Below are positions 1 to 8,674 of a stretch of DNA of 64,000 nt, piece by piece. The notes under the pieces were generated by a model, which saw only the letters and a program-made list of their open reading frames with translations, was not told the origin of the DNA and ran no database searches. The translations under genes were made by a program, and so were the position numbers. The stretch comes from BOG-938 sp048498155 (GTDB taxonomy: Bacteria; Pseudomonadota; Alphaproteobacteria; Caulobacterales; Caulobacteraceae): positions 58,708 through 122,707 of the forward strand of contig JBEHYN010000003.1 in NCBI GenBank assembly GCA_048498155.1, written 5' to 3'. Each line of letters begins with the position of its first letter. Within the stretch, counting starts at the first letter, position 1.

Positions 1-1
1 C

Positions 2-562
2 AAGGCCCAGGTGCTGGTGGTCAGCCTGGAGCTATGCACCCTGCATCTGCAGGAAACCGAAAACATTGAGCAGGCCCTGACCTTCCTGGTTTTCGGCGAC
101 GGCTGCGCGGCGGCCCTGGTCACGGCCGAGCCCCAAGGCTTGTCGCTCGACGCCTTCCATGCCGAGGTGGCGCAGGACAGCCAGGACCAGATTACCTGGC
201 ATATTCGCGATCAGGGCTTCGATATGTTCCTTTCAGGCCAGGTGCCCAACTCCATCGGGCGGGCGCTCAAAGCCGGCAAGGATAAAATCCTGGGCGGGGT
301 CGAACCGGACGCCATCGACATGTGGGCTGTTCATCCCGGCGGGCGCACTGTGTTGGACGCCGTTGAGCTGGCCTACGCGCTGCCGCCCAAGGCCCTGGCC
401 GCCTCGCGCCAGGTTCTGAGCGGCTTTGGCAACATGTCATCGGCCACAGTGATGTTTGTGCTCAAGGCTCTCATGCAGGGGCCCACAGCCGGCCGCCGCG
501 GCTGCGCCCTGGCGTTTGGGCCGGGCCTGACCGCCGAAACCATGTTGTTCAGCGGCGCCTGA
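2..562 (+). CDS. Type III polyketide synthase, C-terminal part (5' end outside window)
   Basis: Only the last ~186 residues are present; the open frame runs off the left edge. Type III PKSs (chalcone/stilbene synthase fold) condense a starter CoA with malonyl-CoA units. The visible half carries two of the three catalytic residues: His in WAVHPGG and Asn in GNMSSATV. The C-terminal AFGPGLTAE loop typical of the family is also present. The catalytic Cys should lie upstream, out of view. A methyltransferase and an FAD oxidoreductase follow on the same strand, with 1 and 25 nt gaps, so this is the first visible gene of a tailoring operon. Products of related bacterial clusters are alkylresorcinols, alkylpyrones or quinone-like lipids; which one applies here cannot be read from the sequence. 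Confidence 0.9.
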   Translation, partial: KAQVLVVSLELCTLHLQETENIEQALTFLVFGDGCAAALVTAEPQGLSLDAFHAEVAQDSQDQITWHIRDQGFDMFLSGQVPNSIGRALKAGKDKILGGVEPDAIDMWAVHPGGRTVLDAVELAYALPPKALAASRQVLSGFGNMSSATVMFVLKALMQGPTAGRRGCALAFGPGLTAETMLFSGA

Positions 563-563
563 T

Positions 564-1280
564 ATGGGCCTGCCCGACTTCTCAAGCCGCGCGTCGCTCC
601 GCGAATGGATGGACGACGACGCCGTGGATTTCGACACCTTCGCCGGATGCCTGAGGGATCTGGCCAAGGTCAATGTGGCCACCCTGGCCCACCGCCCGAC
701 CCTGGCCTATCTTGAGCAGTTGGCGCGAACGGGGCGATGGCCAAAGGACCGGCCGCTGACCTTGCTCGACGTGGGTTCAGGCTATGGCGATGGGCTTCGC
801 GCCATCCAACAATGGGCGACACGGCGCGCATTGGACATCAGCCTGACCGGCCTGGATCGCAATCCCTGGTCGGCGCAGGCCGCGCAAGCCGCCTCGGGGC
901 CGCACCCGCCGATCGCCTGGCTGACGACCGACATATTTGACTACGCGGGCGAGCCGGACGTGATCATCAGCTCGCTGTTCACCCATCATTTGGACGACTG
1001 GCAGCTGAAACGTTTCTTGGGCCTGATGGACCGGCGCGCGCAGATCGGCTGGCACGTGAACGACCTGCTGCGTCACCCTGTGGCCTACCTCGGCTTCAGC
1101 GCCCTGGCCCAGGTCATGCGCTGGCATCCGTTCGTGCGTCATGACGGGCCGGTCTCGATCCTTCGGGCCTTTTCTCCCCAGGACTGGCGCGGTTATCTGG
1201 CCGAGGCGGGGGTTGAAGGGGCGAGCGTTCGACGCCGGTTCCCCTTCCGCCTGTGTGTCTCCAAGACCATGGCCCTATGA
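564..1280 (+). CDS. Class I SAM-dependent methyltransferase of the PKS operon
   Basis: 238 residues with a Rossmann methyltransferase core. The SAM-binding motif I reads LLDVGSGYGDG (about residues 68–78), and an acidic motif sits near LTGLDRN. The start codon lies 1 nt after the PKS stop, so the two genes are probably translationally coupled. The position between a type III PKS and a geranylgeranyl-reductase-like oxidoreductase suggests O- or C-methylation of the polyketide ring; this is inferred from context only. The C-terminal half is not distinctive enough to name a substrate. Confidence 0.85.
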   Translation: MGLPDFSSRASLREWMDDDAVDFDTFAGCLRDLAKVNVATLAHRPTLAYLEQLARTGRWPKDRPLTLLDVGSGYGDGLRAIQQWATRRALDISLTGLDRNPWSAQAAQAASGPHPPIAWLTTDIFDYAGEPDVIISSLFTHHLDDWQLKRFLGLMDRRAQIGWHVNDLLRHPVAYLGFSALAQVMRWHPFVRHDGPVSILRAFSPQDWRGYLAEAGVEGASVRRRFPFRLCVSKTMAL

Positions 1281-1305
1281 CCCGGCCTTTCTCGCCAATT
1301 TGCAG

Positions 1306-2523
1306 ATGACTTACGACGCGCTCATCGTCGGCGCCGGCCCGGCCGGATCGACCGCGGCCCGCGTGCTGGCCCAGGCCGGCTGGTCGGTGGCGCTGGTCGA
1401 AAAGAGCGTCTTTCCCCGACGTAAGGTCTGCGGCGAATTCATATCGGCCACCAGCCTTCCGCTGCTGGACAGCGCGGAAATCGGCGACGGCTTCCGGTCT
1501 GCGGCCGGACCGGAAATCCGCCGCGTGGCCCTGTTCACGGGGGCCACCACGGTCAGCTCGGCCATGCCGCCGGTCCAGCACGGCGCCGGGGCCTGGGGCC
1601 GGGCGCTGGGCCGCGAGCATTTGGATGGCCTGCTGCGAGACGCCGCCGTTCGCGCCGGCGCTACGCTGTTCCAGCCATTCAAACTCGTGGGATTGCAACG
1701 AACCGACGGGATTCATCTGGCGCAAATCGAAGGCGATCAAGGCGTGCGGCCCATAGCGGCGCGTATCGTCATTGCGGCCAACGGCTCGTGGGAGCGCGGA
1801 GCCTTGTCGATTCCGGCGCGCGCCCATCGCTCCGACGATTTGCTGGCCTTCAAGGCGCATTTTTACGCCGACGACCTGCCGGGCGATCTGATGCCTCTGC
1901 TGATGTTTCCAGGCGGCTACGGCGGCATGGCCTCCACGGATGGGGACCGGCTAAGCCTGTCATGCTGCGTGCGCCGCGACACCCTCAAGCAAGCCCGGCA
2001 GGTCTTTGCCTCGCTGTCAGCCGGAGAGGCCGTGCTGGCGCATATCCGCCGTCACTGTCAGGGCGCGGACGCCGCCCTTCAGGGGGCCGAACTCGCGGGG
2101 CCGATTCTATCGGCCGGACCGATCCGCCCCGGCATTCGCCAGGCTCATCTCGACGGCGTATTCCGCGTCGGCAATGCGGTCGCAGAAGCGCACCCCATCA
2201 TCGCCGAGGGCATCAGCATGGCGATGCAATCGTCCTGGCTATTGTGCCGGCGGCTGATCGACCATCAGGGCGCCATCGATGGACGCGGCGCTCAAGACAT
2301 CGGCATGGCCTATGCCCGGGACTGGCGCGATCATTTCGCCCTGCGCCTGCGCGCCGCTGCGGTTCTGGCCCATGTCGCGATGCAGCCGGCGGGCGCTGCG
2401 CTCGCCGGTTCGCTCGTGCAGCGGATTCCGCAGTTATTGACCTGGGGCGCTCGTGTCAGCGGAAAGACCGCGGACGATGTCGTCCGCTCCCCGTCGCACA
2501 CCCAACTCGCAGCACAGCCTTAA
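1306..2523 (+). CDS. FAD/NAD(P)-dependent oxidoreductase (geranylgeranyl reductase/UbiH-like)
   Basis: 405 residues. The N terminus is a dinucleotide-binding fold, with DALIVGAGPAGSTAA right after the start and a VALVEKS second strand. KVCGEF, a signature of the geranylgeranyl-reductase/flavin-monooxygenase group, follows at about residue 40. A second FAD motif (GVFRVGNAVAEAHP) lies near residue 285. The frame is open further upstream, but the ATG at 1306 places the Rossmann motif at the usual position, so I chose it. It probably oxidises or hydroxylates the polyketide made by the upstream enzymes. The stop codon overlaps the stop of the convergent aminotransferase gene by 4 nt, so there is no room for a separate terminator. 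Confidence 0.88.
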   Translation: MTYDALIVGAGPAGSTAARVLAQAGWSVALVEKSVFPRRKVCGEFISATSLPLLDSAEIGDGFRSAAGPEIRRVALFTGATTVSSAMPPVQHGAGAWGRALGREHLDGLLRDAAVRAGATLFQPFKLVGLQRTDGIHLAQIEGDQGVRPIAARIVIAANGSWERGALSIPARAHRSDDLLAFKAHFYADDLPGDLMPLLMFPGGYGGMASTDGDRLSLSCCVRRDTLKQARQVFASLSAGEAVLAHIRRHCQGADAALQGAELAGPILSAGPIRPGIRQAHLDGVFRVGNAVAEAHPIIAEGISMAMQSSWLLCRRLIDHQGAIDGRGAQDIGMAYARDWRDHFALRLRAAAVLAHVAMQPAGAALAGSLVQRIPQLLTWGARVSGKTADDVVRSPSHTQLAAQP

Positions 2524-3407
2524 GCCGGCTGCAGCTGACGCCTGACCATCCGGCTATAGTCCTCGGCCAGACCCAGGCTGATGTCCCCGGGCTTGTAGAT
2601 GTGTTCGGCGATCTCGCCCACGGGGGTAACCTCGGCGGCGCTGCCGGTGAGAAACACCTCGCTGAAGGTGCCCAACTCGTCGGGCATGATGTGCCGCTCG
2701 ATCACCTCGATGCCCTTTTTGCGGGCCAGGCCGATGACCGACTGGCGGGTCAGACCGTTGAGGAAACAGTCGGGCGTGGGCGTGTGGATCGCTCCATCGC
2801 GCACCAGGAAGATGTTGGAGCCTGTCGATTCGGCCACATAGCCGCGCCAATCCAGCATCAGGGCGTCGGTGTAGCCTTCCTTCTCCGCCAGATGTTTGGA
2901 GATGGTGCAGATCATGTACAGGCCCGCCGCCTTGGCTTCGGTGGGCGCGGTGAACGGCGCCGGACGGCTGTACTTGGCCCGCGTCAGCCGCACGCCGCGC
3001 TTGCGATCCTCCGGGCTGAAGTAGCTGGGCCAATCCCACACGGCCACCGCCGTGTGAATGTGGGTCGCCTGGGCTGAGACGCCCATGGCCTCGGGCCCAC
3101 GCCAGGCGATGGGACGCACATAGCAGTCCTCAAGACCCATCCGTGCAGCGGTCTCCTTGCAGGCGCGGTCGAGTTCCTCCACGCTGTAGGGGATTTGGAA
3201 GTCCAGGATGTTGGCGGAGCGATGAAGCCGCTCGGAATGTTCGCGCAGCTTGTAAATCTCGCCGCCGTACATCCGCGCGCCCTCGAACACACTGGACGCA
3301 TAATGCAGCGCATGGGTCAGTACGTGAACCTTCGCCTCACGCCACGGTACGAATTGTCCGTCCAGCCAGATCCAGCCGTCGCGATCATCGTAGGGCAATA
3401 GAGACAT
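2520..3407 (-). CDS. ilvE: Branched-chain amino acid aminotransferase
   Basis: 295 residues, fold-type IV PLP aminotransferase. It transfers the amino group between glutamate and the 2-oxo acids of Val, Leu and Ile, in the cytoplasm. The early block HALHYASSVFEGARMY is typical of IlvE. The probable PLP lysine is K159 in EAKAAGLY, and the cofactor phosphate-binding segment is ESTGSNIF. The length matches the family. It is transcribed divergently from the MarR gene at 3498 with 90 nt between the starts. D-amino acid transaminase and aminodeoxychorismate lyase share the fold, but the FEGARMY block favours IlvE. Confidence 0.93.
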   Translation of the reverse strand: MSLLPYDDRDGWIWLDGQFVPWREAKVHVLTHALHYASSVFEGARMYGGEIYKLREHSERLHRSANILDFQIPYSVEELDRACKETAARMGLEDCYVRPIAWRGPEAMGVSAQATHIHTAVAVWDWPSYFSPEDRKRGVRLTRAKYSRPAPFTAPTEAKAAGLYMICTISKHLAEKEGYTDALMLDWRGYVAESTGSNIFLVRDGAIHTPTPDCFLNGLTRQSVIGLARKKGIEVIERHIMPDELGTFSEVFLTGSAAEVTPVGEIAEHIYKPGDISLGLAEDYSRMVRRQLQPA

Positions 3408-3497
3408 TATGGGTCACTCCTTCCGTCTCGGTCTTAGACGCCGCCATACCGCCATCGTCAACTCCAGGCGGGCCGTGCGCGGCCAAACTCATCGCCC

Positions 3498-4001
3498 ATG
3501 AGACCGCCGAGCCCCACCCCAGACACCCGCCTGATTCTGCGCGAGGAAGAACTCGACGCCTCGGTCGAACTGTTTGTCCTGGCCGAAGCGGCCCTGTGGT
3601 CCACCGCCGAAGCCGCGTTGCAAGGCCATCCGTCGGGGCTTGGACGCGGCCATTATCGCGCCGCCTTCCTGCTCAAGCGCAGGCCAGGCATTGGGGTGAA
3701 CGAACTGGCCCAGCTCACCGGCCTGTCCAAGCAGGGCGCCAGCCGCGTGCTGTCTGATCTGGAAGGTTGCGGCTTCGTCGCCAAGGCCGCGGGCAAGGAC
3801 GATGCGCGCCGTCGGCCCGCCCAGCTCACCGCCGCGGGCCGGGCCTTCGAGGCCAAGGTGTCCGAGCGCCTGCGCAACCACCTGGCCTTCGCCTATCGGT
3901 CCGGCGGCCTGGACGCGGTGCCGGGCGCGCGGCGCATTCTGGCCTCGGTGGCAGGCTCGCGATTGACCGTCTCCGCCCCCGGCGACAAGGACGGCGAATG
4001 A
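3498..4001 (+). CDS. MarR-family transcriptional regulator (PetP-like position)
   Basis: 167 residues. The winged helix runs from about residue 55 to 120: GIGVNELAQLTGLSKQGASRVLSDLE is the helix-turn-helix, and KDDARRRPAQLT is the wing with the DxR/R signature of MarR proteins. Its stop overlaps the start of the response regulator (ATGA), and the sensor kinase follows, so the three form an operon. The same MarR–OmpR order is known as petP–petR next to the cytochrome bc1 operon in Rhodobacter. Here petABC lies about 13 kb away on the same strand. The PetP link is inference from order and family. Confidence 0.88.
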   Translation: MRPPSPTPDTRLILREEELDASVELFVLAEAALWSTAEAALQGHPSGLGRGHYRAAFLLKRRPGIGVNELAQLTGLSKQGASRVLSDLEGCGFVAKAAGKDDARRRPAQLTAAGRAFEAKVSERLRNHLAFAYRSGGLDAVPGARRILASVAGSRLTVSAPGDKDGE

Positions 4002-4696
4002 GCGAAGAGCGTCATTTGCTGGTGGTCGACGACGACGACCGCATTCGCAATCTGCTGAAAGAATATCTGGCCAGGGCCGGCTTTCGCGTCACAGCGGCCG
4101 CCGACGCCGCCGCGGCCCGCCGGGTATTGGCGGTGATCGACTTCGACCTCATGATCCTGGACGTGATGATGCCGGGCGAGGATGGCCTTTCGCTCACCCG
4201 ATGGCTGCGCGCAGAGGTCGGCGCCAAGGCCCAGACGCCGATCCTGATGCTGACCGCCCGAGGCATGGCGGACGAACGCATTGAGGGGCTGGCGGTGGGC
4301 GTGGACGACTACATGGCCAAGCCCTTCGAGCCGCAGGAGCTGCTGCTGCGAATCGGCGCCATTCTGCGCCGAGCCTTGGCGACCCGACCGGCCCCCGCCG
4401 CGCGCCTTTCGCTGGGCGAGTGCGCCTTTGACGCGGGGCGCGGCGAGCTGACCCGGCAATCGGAGCCGGTGCGGCTGACTGAGGGTGAGGCCAAGCTGCT
4501 GCGGCGCCTCGCCGAACGCCCTCACCATCCGGTGGATCGCCTGGAATTGGCGCGCGATGCGGGAGAAGGCGGCGGACGCGCCGTGGACGTGCACGTCACT
4601 CGGCTGCGGCGCAAGATCGAGCTGGACCCGCGCAATCCCCGCTATCTGCAGACAGTACGCGGCGTCGGTTATATGCTGGCGCCCGATGACGTCTAG
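3998..4696 (+). CDS. OmpR/PhoB-type response regulator (PetR-like)
   Basis: 232 residues. The receiver domain (about 5–120) has the acidic cluster DDDD at 11–14, the phosphoacceptor D55 in LMILDVMMPG, the conserved Thr/Ser region LMLTARG, and the lysine in YMAKPFEP. A C-terminal winged helix (about 135–230) carries VDVHVTRLRRKIE and the terminal VRGVGYML hairpin of the OmpR class. The ATG at 3998 overlaps the MarR stop, and the gene end overlaps the kinase start by 11 nt. It presumably receives phosphate from the kinase at 4686–6053. Its target genes cannot be seen here. Confidence 0.93.
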   Translation: MSEERHLLVVDDDDRIRNLLKEYLARAGFRVTAAADAAAARRVLAVIDFDLMILDVMMPGEDGLSLTRWLRAEVGAKAQTPILMLTARGMADERIEGLAVGVDDYMAKPFEPQELLLRIGAILRRALATRPAPAARLSLGECAFDAGRGELTRQSEPVRLTEGEAKLLRRLAERPHHPVDRLELARDAGEGGGRAVDVHVTRLRRKIELDPRNPRYLQTVRGVGYMLAPDDV

Positions 4697-6053
4697 GGCC
4701 TCCGCGAAACGCAATTGGCTGCGGCTGTGGCCGAAGCTGCTTCTGCCCCGGATGCTCAAGCGCCGGGTGCCGACCTCCCTGTTCGCGCGTTCTCTGCTGA
4801 TCATTGTCCTGCCCATCGGCGTGATGCAGATCGCAGTGACCTGGGCCTTCTTCGACGCCCACTGGCGCACGGTGACCAGCCGCCTGTCGGACGGCCTGGC
4901 CGGCGACGTCGCCTGGATCGTGGACAGTTACAAAACCAACCCCTCCTCGCTCGGCCGCATCGCCGACCGGGCGGAGCAATCGCTGGACCTGTCCGTCGCC
5001 CTGCAGGACGGACGAGACCTGCCAAGGGGGCGGCGCAACGCCCTGTTCCTTCCCGTGGATCAATCCATGCAGCAGGCCTTGACGGACCGGGTGAACGATC
5101 CCTTTTGGTTCGACGCCACACGCTATCCTGCCTATGTCGACATCCGGGTGAAGGTTAAGCGCGGCGTTTTGAGAATTCTCGCCCCACGCGAGCGCGCCTT
5201 CGCCACCAACGGCCATATTTTTGTCATGTGGTTGGCGGGCGCGACCTTCATCCTGACTTCGATAGCGGTGCTGTTCATCCGCAACCAGGTGCGCGCCATC
5301 GAACGGCTGGCCGAGGCGGCGGACGCCTTTGGGCGGGGCGCGGACGCCGACTTCAAACCCTATGGCGCGCGCGAGGTGCGACAGGCGTCCCAGGCCTTCC
5401 TGGAAATGAAGGACCGACTGCAACGCCATATCGAGCAGCGCACCACCCTGCTCGCCTCGGTCAGCCACGATCTGCGCACCCCCCTCACCCGCTTGAAGCT
5501 GGAGTTGGCCCTGGCCGAGCCCAGTTCCCGGCTGGAGGAGATGAAGCGCGATCTGGCCGAGATGGAGCACATGATCGACGAATACCTCGCCTTCGCCCGG
5601 GGTCAGGGCGGCGAGAATGTGGAAACCGTCGCGGTCCGCAACCTGATCGAAGAGGTGTCTGAAGGCGCCAAACGCGCCGGGGCCGAGGTCAGCCTCAAGC
5701 CCGGGCCGGACCTGATGGCCGCCGTACGCCCCAACGCCTTTAAGCGCGCCATGTCCAACCTGGTGATGAACGCCGCCGCCCACGGCGAGCGCATCGAGGT
5801 CGAGGCCCGCAAGGCGCCGGGCGGCGGGGTGGAAATCCTGGTGGATGACAACGGCCCCGGCATTCCGCCGGACCGCTATGAGGAGGCCTTTAGGCCGTTC
5901 AGCCGCCTGGACGATGCGCGAAATCAGAATGAGAAGGGTGTCGGCCTAGGGCTGGCCTTGGCGCGCGACATGGCCCGGGGGCATGGGGGCGATGTGACCT
6001 TGGATCGCAGTCCGCTGGGCGGGCTGAGGGCGGTGGTTACGCTGCCGGGGTAG
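4686..6053 (+). CDS. EnvZ-like membrane sensor histidine kinase
   Basis: 455 residues. TM1 is at about 33–55, a ~120-residue periplasmic sensor follows, and TM2 is at about 176–198. A HAMP segment leads into HisKA with the phosphoacceptor H261 in SVSHDLRTPL. The ATPase has an N box (NLVMNAAAHG), the G1 box DDNGPGIP and the G2 box GVGLGLALA. The ATG at 4686 overlaps the response-regulator gene, and I chose it because earlier in-frame starts would lie deep inside that gene. The domain order and the partner regulator are those of EnvZ/OmpR pairs. The 3' end overlaps the convergent protease gene by 17 nt. The stimulus is unknown. Confidence 0.92.
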   Translation: MTSRASAKRNWLRLWPKLLLPRMLKRRVPTSLFARSLLIIVLPIGVMQIAVTWAFFDAHWRTVTSRLSDGLAGDVAWIVDSYKTNPSSLGRIADRAEQSLDLSVALQDGRDLPRGRRNALFLPVDQSMQQALTDRVNDPFWFDATRYPAYVDIRVKVKRGVLRILAPRERAFATNGHIFVMWLAGATFILTSIAVLFIRNQVRAIERLAEAADAFGRGADADFKPYGAREVRQASQAFLEMKDRLQRHIEQRTTLLASVSHDLRTPLTRLKLELALAEPSSRLEEMKRDLAEMEHMIDEYLAFARGQGGENVETVAVRNLIEEVSEGAKRAGAEVSLKPGPDLMAAVRPNAFKRAMSNLVMNAAAHGERIEVEARKAPGGGVEILVDDNGPGIPPDRYEEAFRPFSRLDDARNQNEKGVGLGLALARDMARGHGGDVTLDRSPLGGLRAVVTLPG

Positions 6054-6798
6054 CGGTCCAGCGCATATACAGCTTCCCGCCCTTGATCTGGAACGACTCC
6101 AGGCGGCGGAAGAAGGCCATGCCAAGCAGGGAGGTGCTCATGGGGGCCTGGTTGATCTGCATGGGCACGTCGTCGAAGCGCACGGGCCCGACCGCGAGGC
6201 TGGCCGCCTTGAAGCTCGCGCCGCGACCCATACCGTTGGCGGTTTCCGCCACGTCGGTGAATTTCAAGGCCTTGAGATCAACGCCCAAGCGCTGGGCGTC
6301 GGCGGGGCTGAGCACAATGTCGCTGGCGCCGGTGTCGGCCAGGAAGCGCACGGGCTCGCCATTGACCTGGCCCATGACATAGAAGCCGCCGTTCTGATCC
6401 TGGGTGACGACCATTTCGTGCGCGCTGAGCTGAACCGGATAGCCCGGCGCGAACTCGGCGCGGACGCGGGTCCAGGCGGAGGTCATCTCGGAGCGGAAGC
6501 TGTAGCCCACGGCCAGGACCGCCGCGATGCCCACCCAAACGAGAGTATTGCGCAAGGCCTCATGCGGTTGAAGCCGCAGGCGCAGCAGCAAGGAGGCGAC
6601 GATGGTCACCATCATCAGACCCTGGGCCACGCTTTGCCAATCGCCGCCGCCGGGGAAATATTGACTGAGGGCCCAAATGCCCAGGCCCGCCAGACCGACG
6701 ATCATAATCAGCAGCCCAAACCGCCGAGACGGCAGCGGAGGCCGCGGGGCCTTTGGCTTGGTTGGCGGATGGCTCCAGGGGCTTTGGGGGTCCGACAC
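6037..6798 (-). CDS. Membrane-anchored retropepsin-like aspartic protease (TIGR02281-type)
   Basis: 253 residues. A proline-rich cytoplasmic start is followed by three hydrophobic segments (about 27–46, 57–73 and 84–101). A soluble clan AA aspartic protease domain follows, with the catalytic triad DTGAS at 155–159 and a hydrophobic strand IVLSPADAQ behind it. Single-domain retropepsins of this type act as homodimers. They are widespread in alphaproteobacteria and their substrates are mostly unknown. It lies directly downstream of proC on the same strand with a 3 nt gap, so the two are probably co-transcribed. Confidence 0.83.
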   Translation of the reverse strand: MSDPQSPWSHPPTKPKAPRPPLPSRRFGLLIMIVGLAGLGIWALSQYFPGGGDWQSVAQGLMMVTIVASLLLRLRLQPHEALRNTLVWVGIAAVLAVGYSFRSEMTSAWTRVRAEFAPGYPVQLSAHEMVVTQDQNGGFYVMGQVNGEPVRFLADTGASDIVLSPADAQRLGVDLKALKFTDVAETANGMGRGASFKAASLAVGPVRFDDVPMQINQAPMSTSLLGMAFFRRLESFQIKGGKLYMRWTATPAA

Positions 6799-6801
6799 GC
6801 T

Positions 6802-7620
6802 CTAGCCGCCCAGGTTTTGCGAGCGCCTCACGGCGGCGGCCACGGCGCTTTCCAGCAGGTCCCCAAGGCCGCCCTGGCCCATCAAGACCTCCAACGCCGC
6901 CTGAGTGGTGCCGCCGGGCGATGTCACCTGACGGCGCAGTTCGGCGGGTTCTTCGCCAGAAGCTTCCAGCAGAGCGCCGGCGCCGGCGATGGTGGCCCGG
7001 GCGAGGCGGCGGGCGGCTTTTTCCGAAAGCCCCGCCTTCACGCCCGCGCCCTCGAGCGCCTCGATGAAGGCATACAGATAAGCCGGGGCGGAGCCGGACA
7101 CCGCTGTAGCGGCGTGCATCAAGCTCTCGTGGGCTAGATCGACCGTGGTCGCCACCGGGGCGAACAGGGCGTGAGCGCGGGCGTGCGCTTCCAGGTCTGG
7201 GGCGTAGATCGAGGCGACGCCCTTGCCAATGGAGACCGCCGTGGTGGGCATCACCCGCGCCACACGGCGTCCGCCGAAGGCCGCAGCGATGTCGGCCAGG
7301 GCGACACCCGCCGCGATCGATACGATCACCGCGTCCGGCGCGAGATGAGCGGCTACGTCAGCGGCGGCGGCCTTCCACACCTGGGGCTTGACCGCCAGCA
7401 GCAGGGTGCGGACCTGAGCCAGCTCGCCGGAGGGCAGGTTAAGCCGTGCGCCGACGGCCTTGATGGCGTCGGACGGGTGGGGCTCGATAATGATCAGGTC
7501 TGCGGGATTGATGGCGCCGGCGCGCGCCCAGCCCTCGATCAGCGCCCCGCCCATGCGTCCAGCGCCGAGCAGACCGATGGGCCCAATGGAATTGAAGTCT
7601 AAGGCCACGGCCGCCCCCAA
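6802..7620 (-). CDS. proC: Pyrroline-5-carboxylate reductase
   Basis: 272 residues. It reduces 1-pyrroline-5-carboxylate to proline with NAD(P)H, the last step of proline synthesis. The N-terminal Rossmann motif is GLLGAGRMGGALIEGW. The conserved C-terminal dimerisation/substrate region ATAVSGSAPAYLYAFIEAL and the following SPGGTTQAALEVL block are intact. The start at 7620 leaves about 13 residues before the Rossmann motif, slightly long but plausible. The ybjN-like gene lies 39 nt upstream on the same strand, an order common in Caulobacterales. Confidence 0.95.
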   Translation of the reverse strand: MGAAVALDFNSIGPIGLLGAGRMGGALIEGWARAGAINPADLIIIEPHPSDAIKAVGARLNLPSGELAQVRTLLLAVKPQVWKAAAADVAAHLAPDAVIVSIAAGVALADIAAAFGGRRVARVMPTTAVSIGKGVASIYAPDLEAHARAHALFAPVATTVDLAHESLMHAATAVSGSAPAYLYAFIEALEGAGVKAGLSEKAARRLARATIAGAGALLEASGEEPAELRRQVTSPGGTTQAALEVLMGQGGLGDLLESAVAAAVRRSQNLGG

Positions 7621-7659
7621 ATCTGCATCTGGAGGTTTAAAGCCACTCGCTGAAAACTG

Positions 7660-8166
7660 CTAGGCTTGGCCGACGGTCTCGAACATGCAGGCGGCGATGG
7701 ACTCTTCGGGATTCTTGCCGCCGTTCAGCAGGAAGTCGAAGGCCGGATAGAAGCGGTCCGCCCCTTCCACCGCCGCATCGATCATCGACGCGGCCTGGGC
7801 CAGTGTCGGCCGATCACCTGAGGACAGGGACAGGGCGTGACGGAACACGATTTCGCCGTCCTCGGGCCACAGCTCGAAATGGCCGAGCCAAACGCGCTGA
7901 TTGATCATCGACAGCAGAGCGTAGGCCTGATTGCGCTTGGATTTGCGGGCGCGGATATCGAGCGATAGGCACAGTTGCAGGCAGTCGGCCTCTGGCCGCC
8001 AGGCGAACCACAGCTCGTAATCTTTCCAATCCCCCGCCAAGGCGAAGGCGAGATCGCCGTCGTCAGTTCGGTCGAAGCTGAGGTTTTCGGCGGCCAGAAC
8101 ACGCTCGACCACGTCCAGGGGGTCCAGGGCGAAGTCCACGTCTTCATCCGGCTGGGGAATGTCCAT
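7660..8166 (-). CDS. YbjN-domain protein
   Basis: 168 residues when started at MDIPQPDED. An upstream in-frame ATG at 8202 would add 12 residues that do not look like protein sequence. The family (COG5465, YbjN) has a type III secretion chaperone-like fold. Typical features seen here are the paired acidic strands of the first half and RVWLGHFELWPEDGEIVFRH in the middle. Its biochemical role is not established. It precedes proC on the same strand and may share its transcript. Confidence 0.8.
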   Translation of the reverse strand: MDIPQPDEDVDFALDPLDVVERVLAAENLSFDRTDDGDLAFALAGDWKDYELWFAWRPEADCLQLCLSLDIRARKSKRNQAYALLSMINQRVWLGHFELWPEDGEIVFRHALSLSSGDRPTLAQAASMIDAAVEGADRFYPAFDFLLNGGKNPEESIAACMFETVGQA

Positions 8167-8259
8167 GCCTCGGAGCTTCCATAATGGACGCCGCCACTGC
8201 ACTCGCAGTGGGGAATCGTTGACTTCAATTAGAGCCTAACCTGTGAAACGCCCTTCGTC

Positions 8260-8514
8260 TCAACCGGCTTCTTGTTTGGCGCGAGCAGACTTGGCCGGCT
8301 TGCTCGTGAGACGGGCTATTTCCGCCCGTAAGGCGACAACTTCAAGCTGTAGCGCCTCGAACTCGTCGCGGCGTACGAGATCGAATTCCGCCACTACGCG
8401 GTCCAGTTGGGCGCGCATGGCGACCTTGGCCTCCTCGGTCGCGGCCTGGGCCAAGCCCATGGCGGCGGTGGTCAGTTTGGAAAATTCGTCGAGAAAGGGA
8501 TTGTTGGTCTGCAT
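8260..8514 (-). CDS. UbiK-family accessory factor (BMFP/YqiC domain)
   Basis: 84 residues, started at MQTNNPFLDEF. An earlier ATG would add 15 atypical residues. The family signature is a short amphipathic N terminus (NPFLDEFSKL) followed by a long coiled coil beginning at VRRDEFEALQLEV. The protein forms trimers and supports aerobic ubiquinone synthesis in Escherichia coli. The C terminus is the usual lysine/alanine-rich tail. It is divergent from lgt with a 160 nt gap, an arrangement frequently kept in alphaproteobacteria. Confidence 0.85.
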   Translation of the reverse strand: MQTNNPFLDEFSKLTTAAMGLAQAATEEAKVAMRAQLDRVVAEFDLVRRDEFEALQLEVVALRAEIARLTSKPAKSARAKQEAG

Positions 8515-8674
8515 CGCGAAACCTGTCGGAGGGAAAGCCTTGGACCTCATATAGGGCAAACTCGGCCCAAGGCGAACGGCTCTGTTGCGCAGAACCGCAG
8601 CGAGGGGGTCGCGCGTCGCCCACAGGTGCTGCTAAGCAAGGCTATCGTGCGCACTCAGAGACTAGAGGCCCGCC

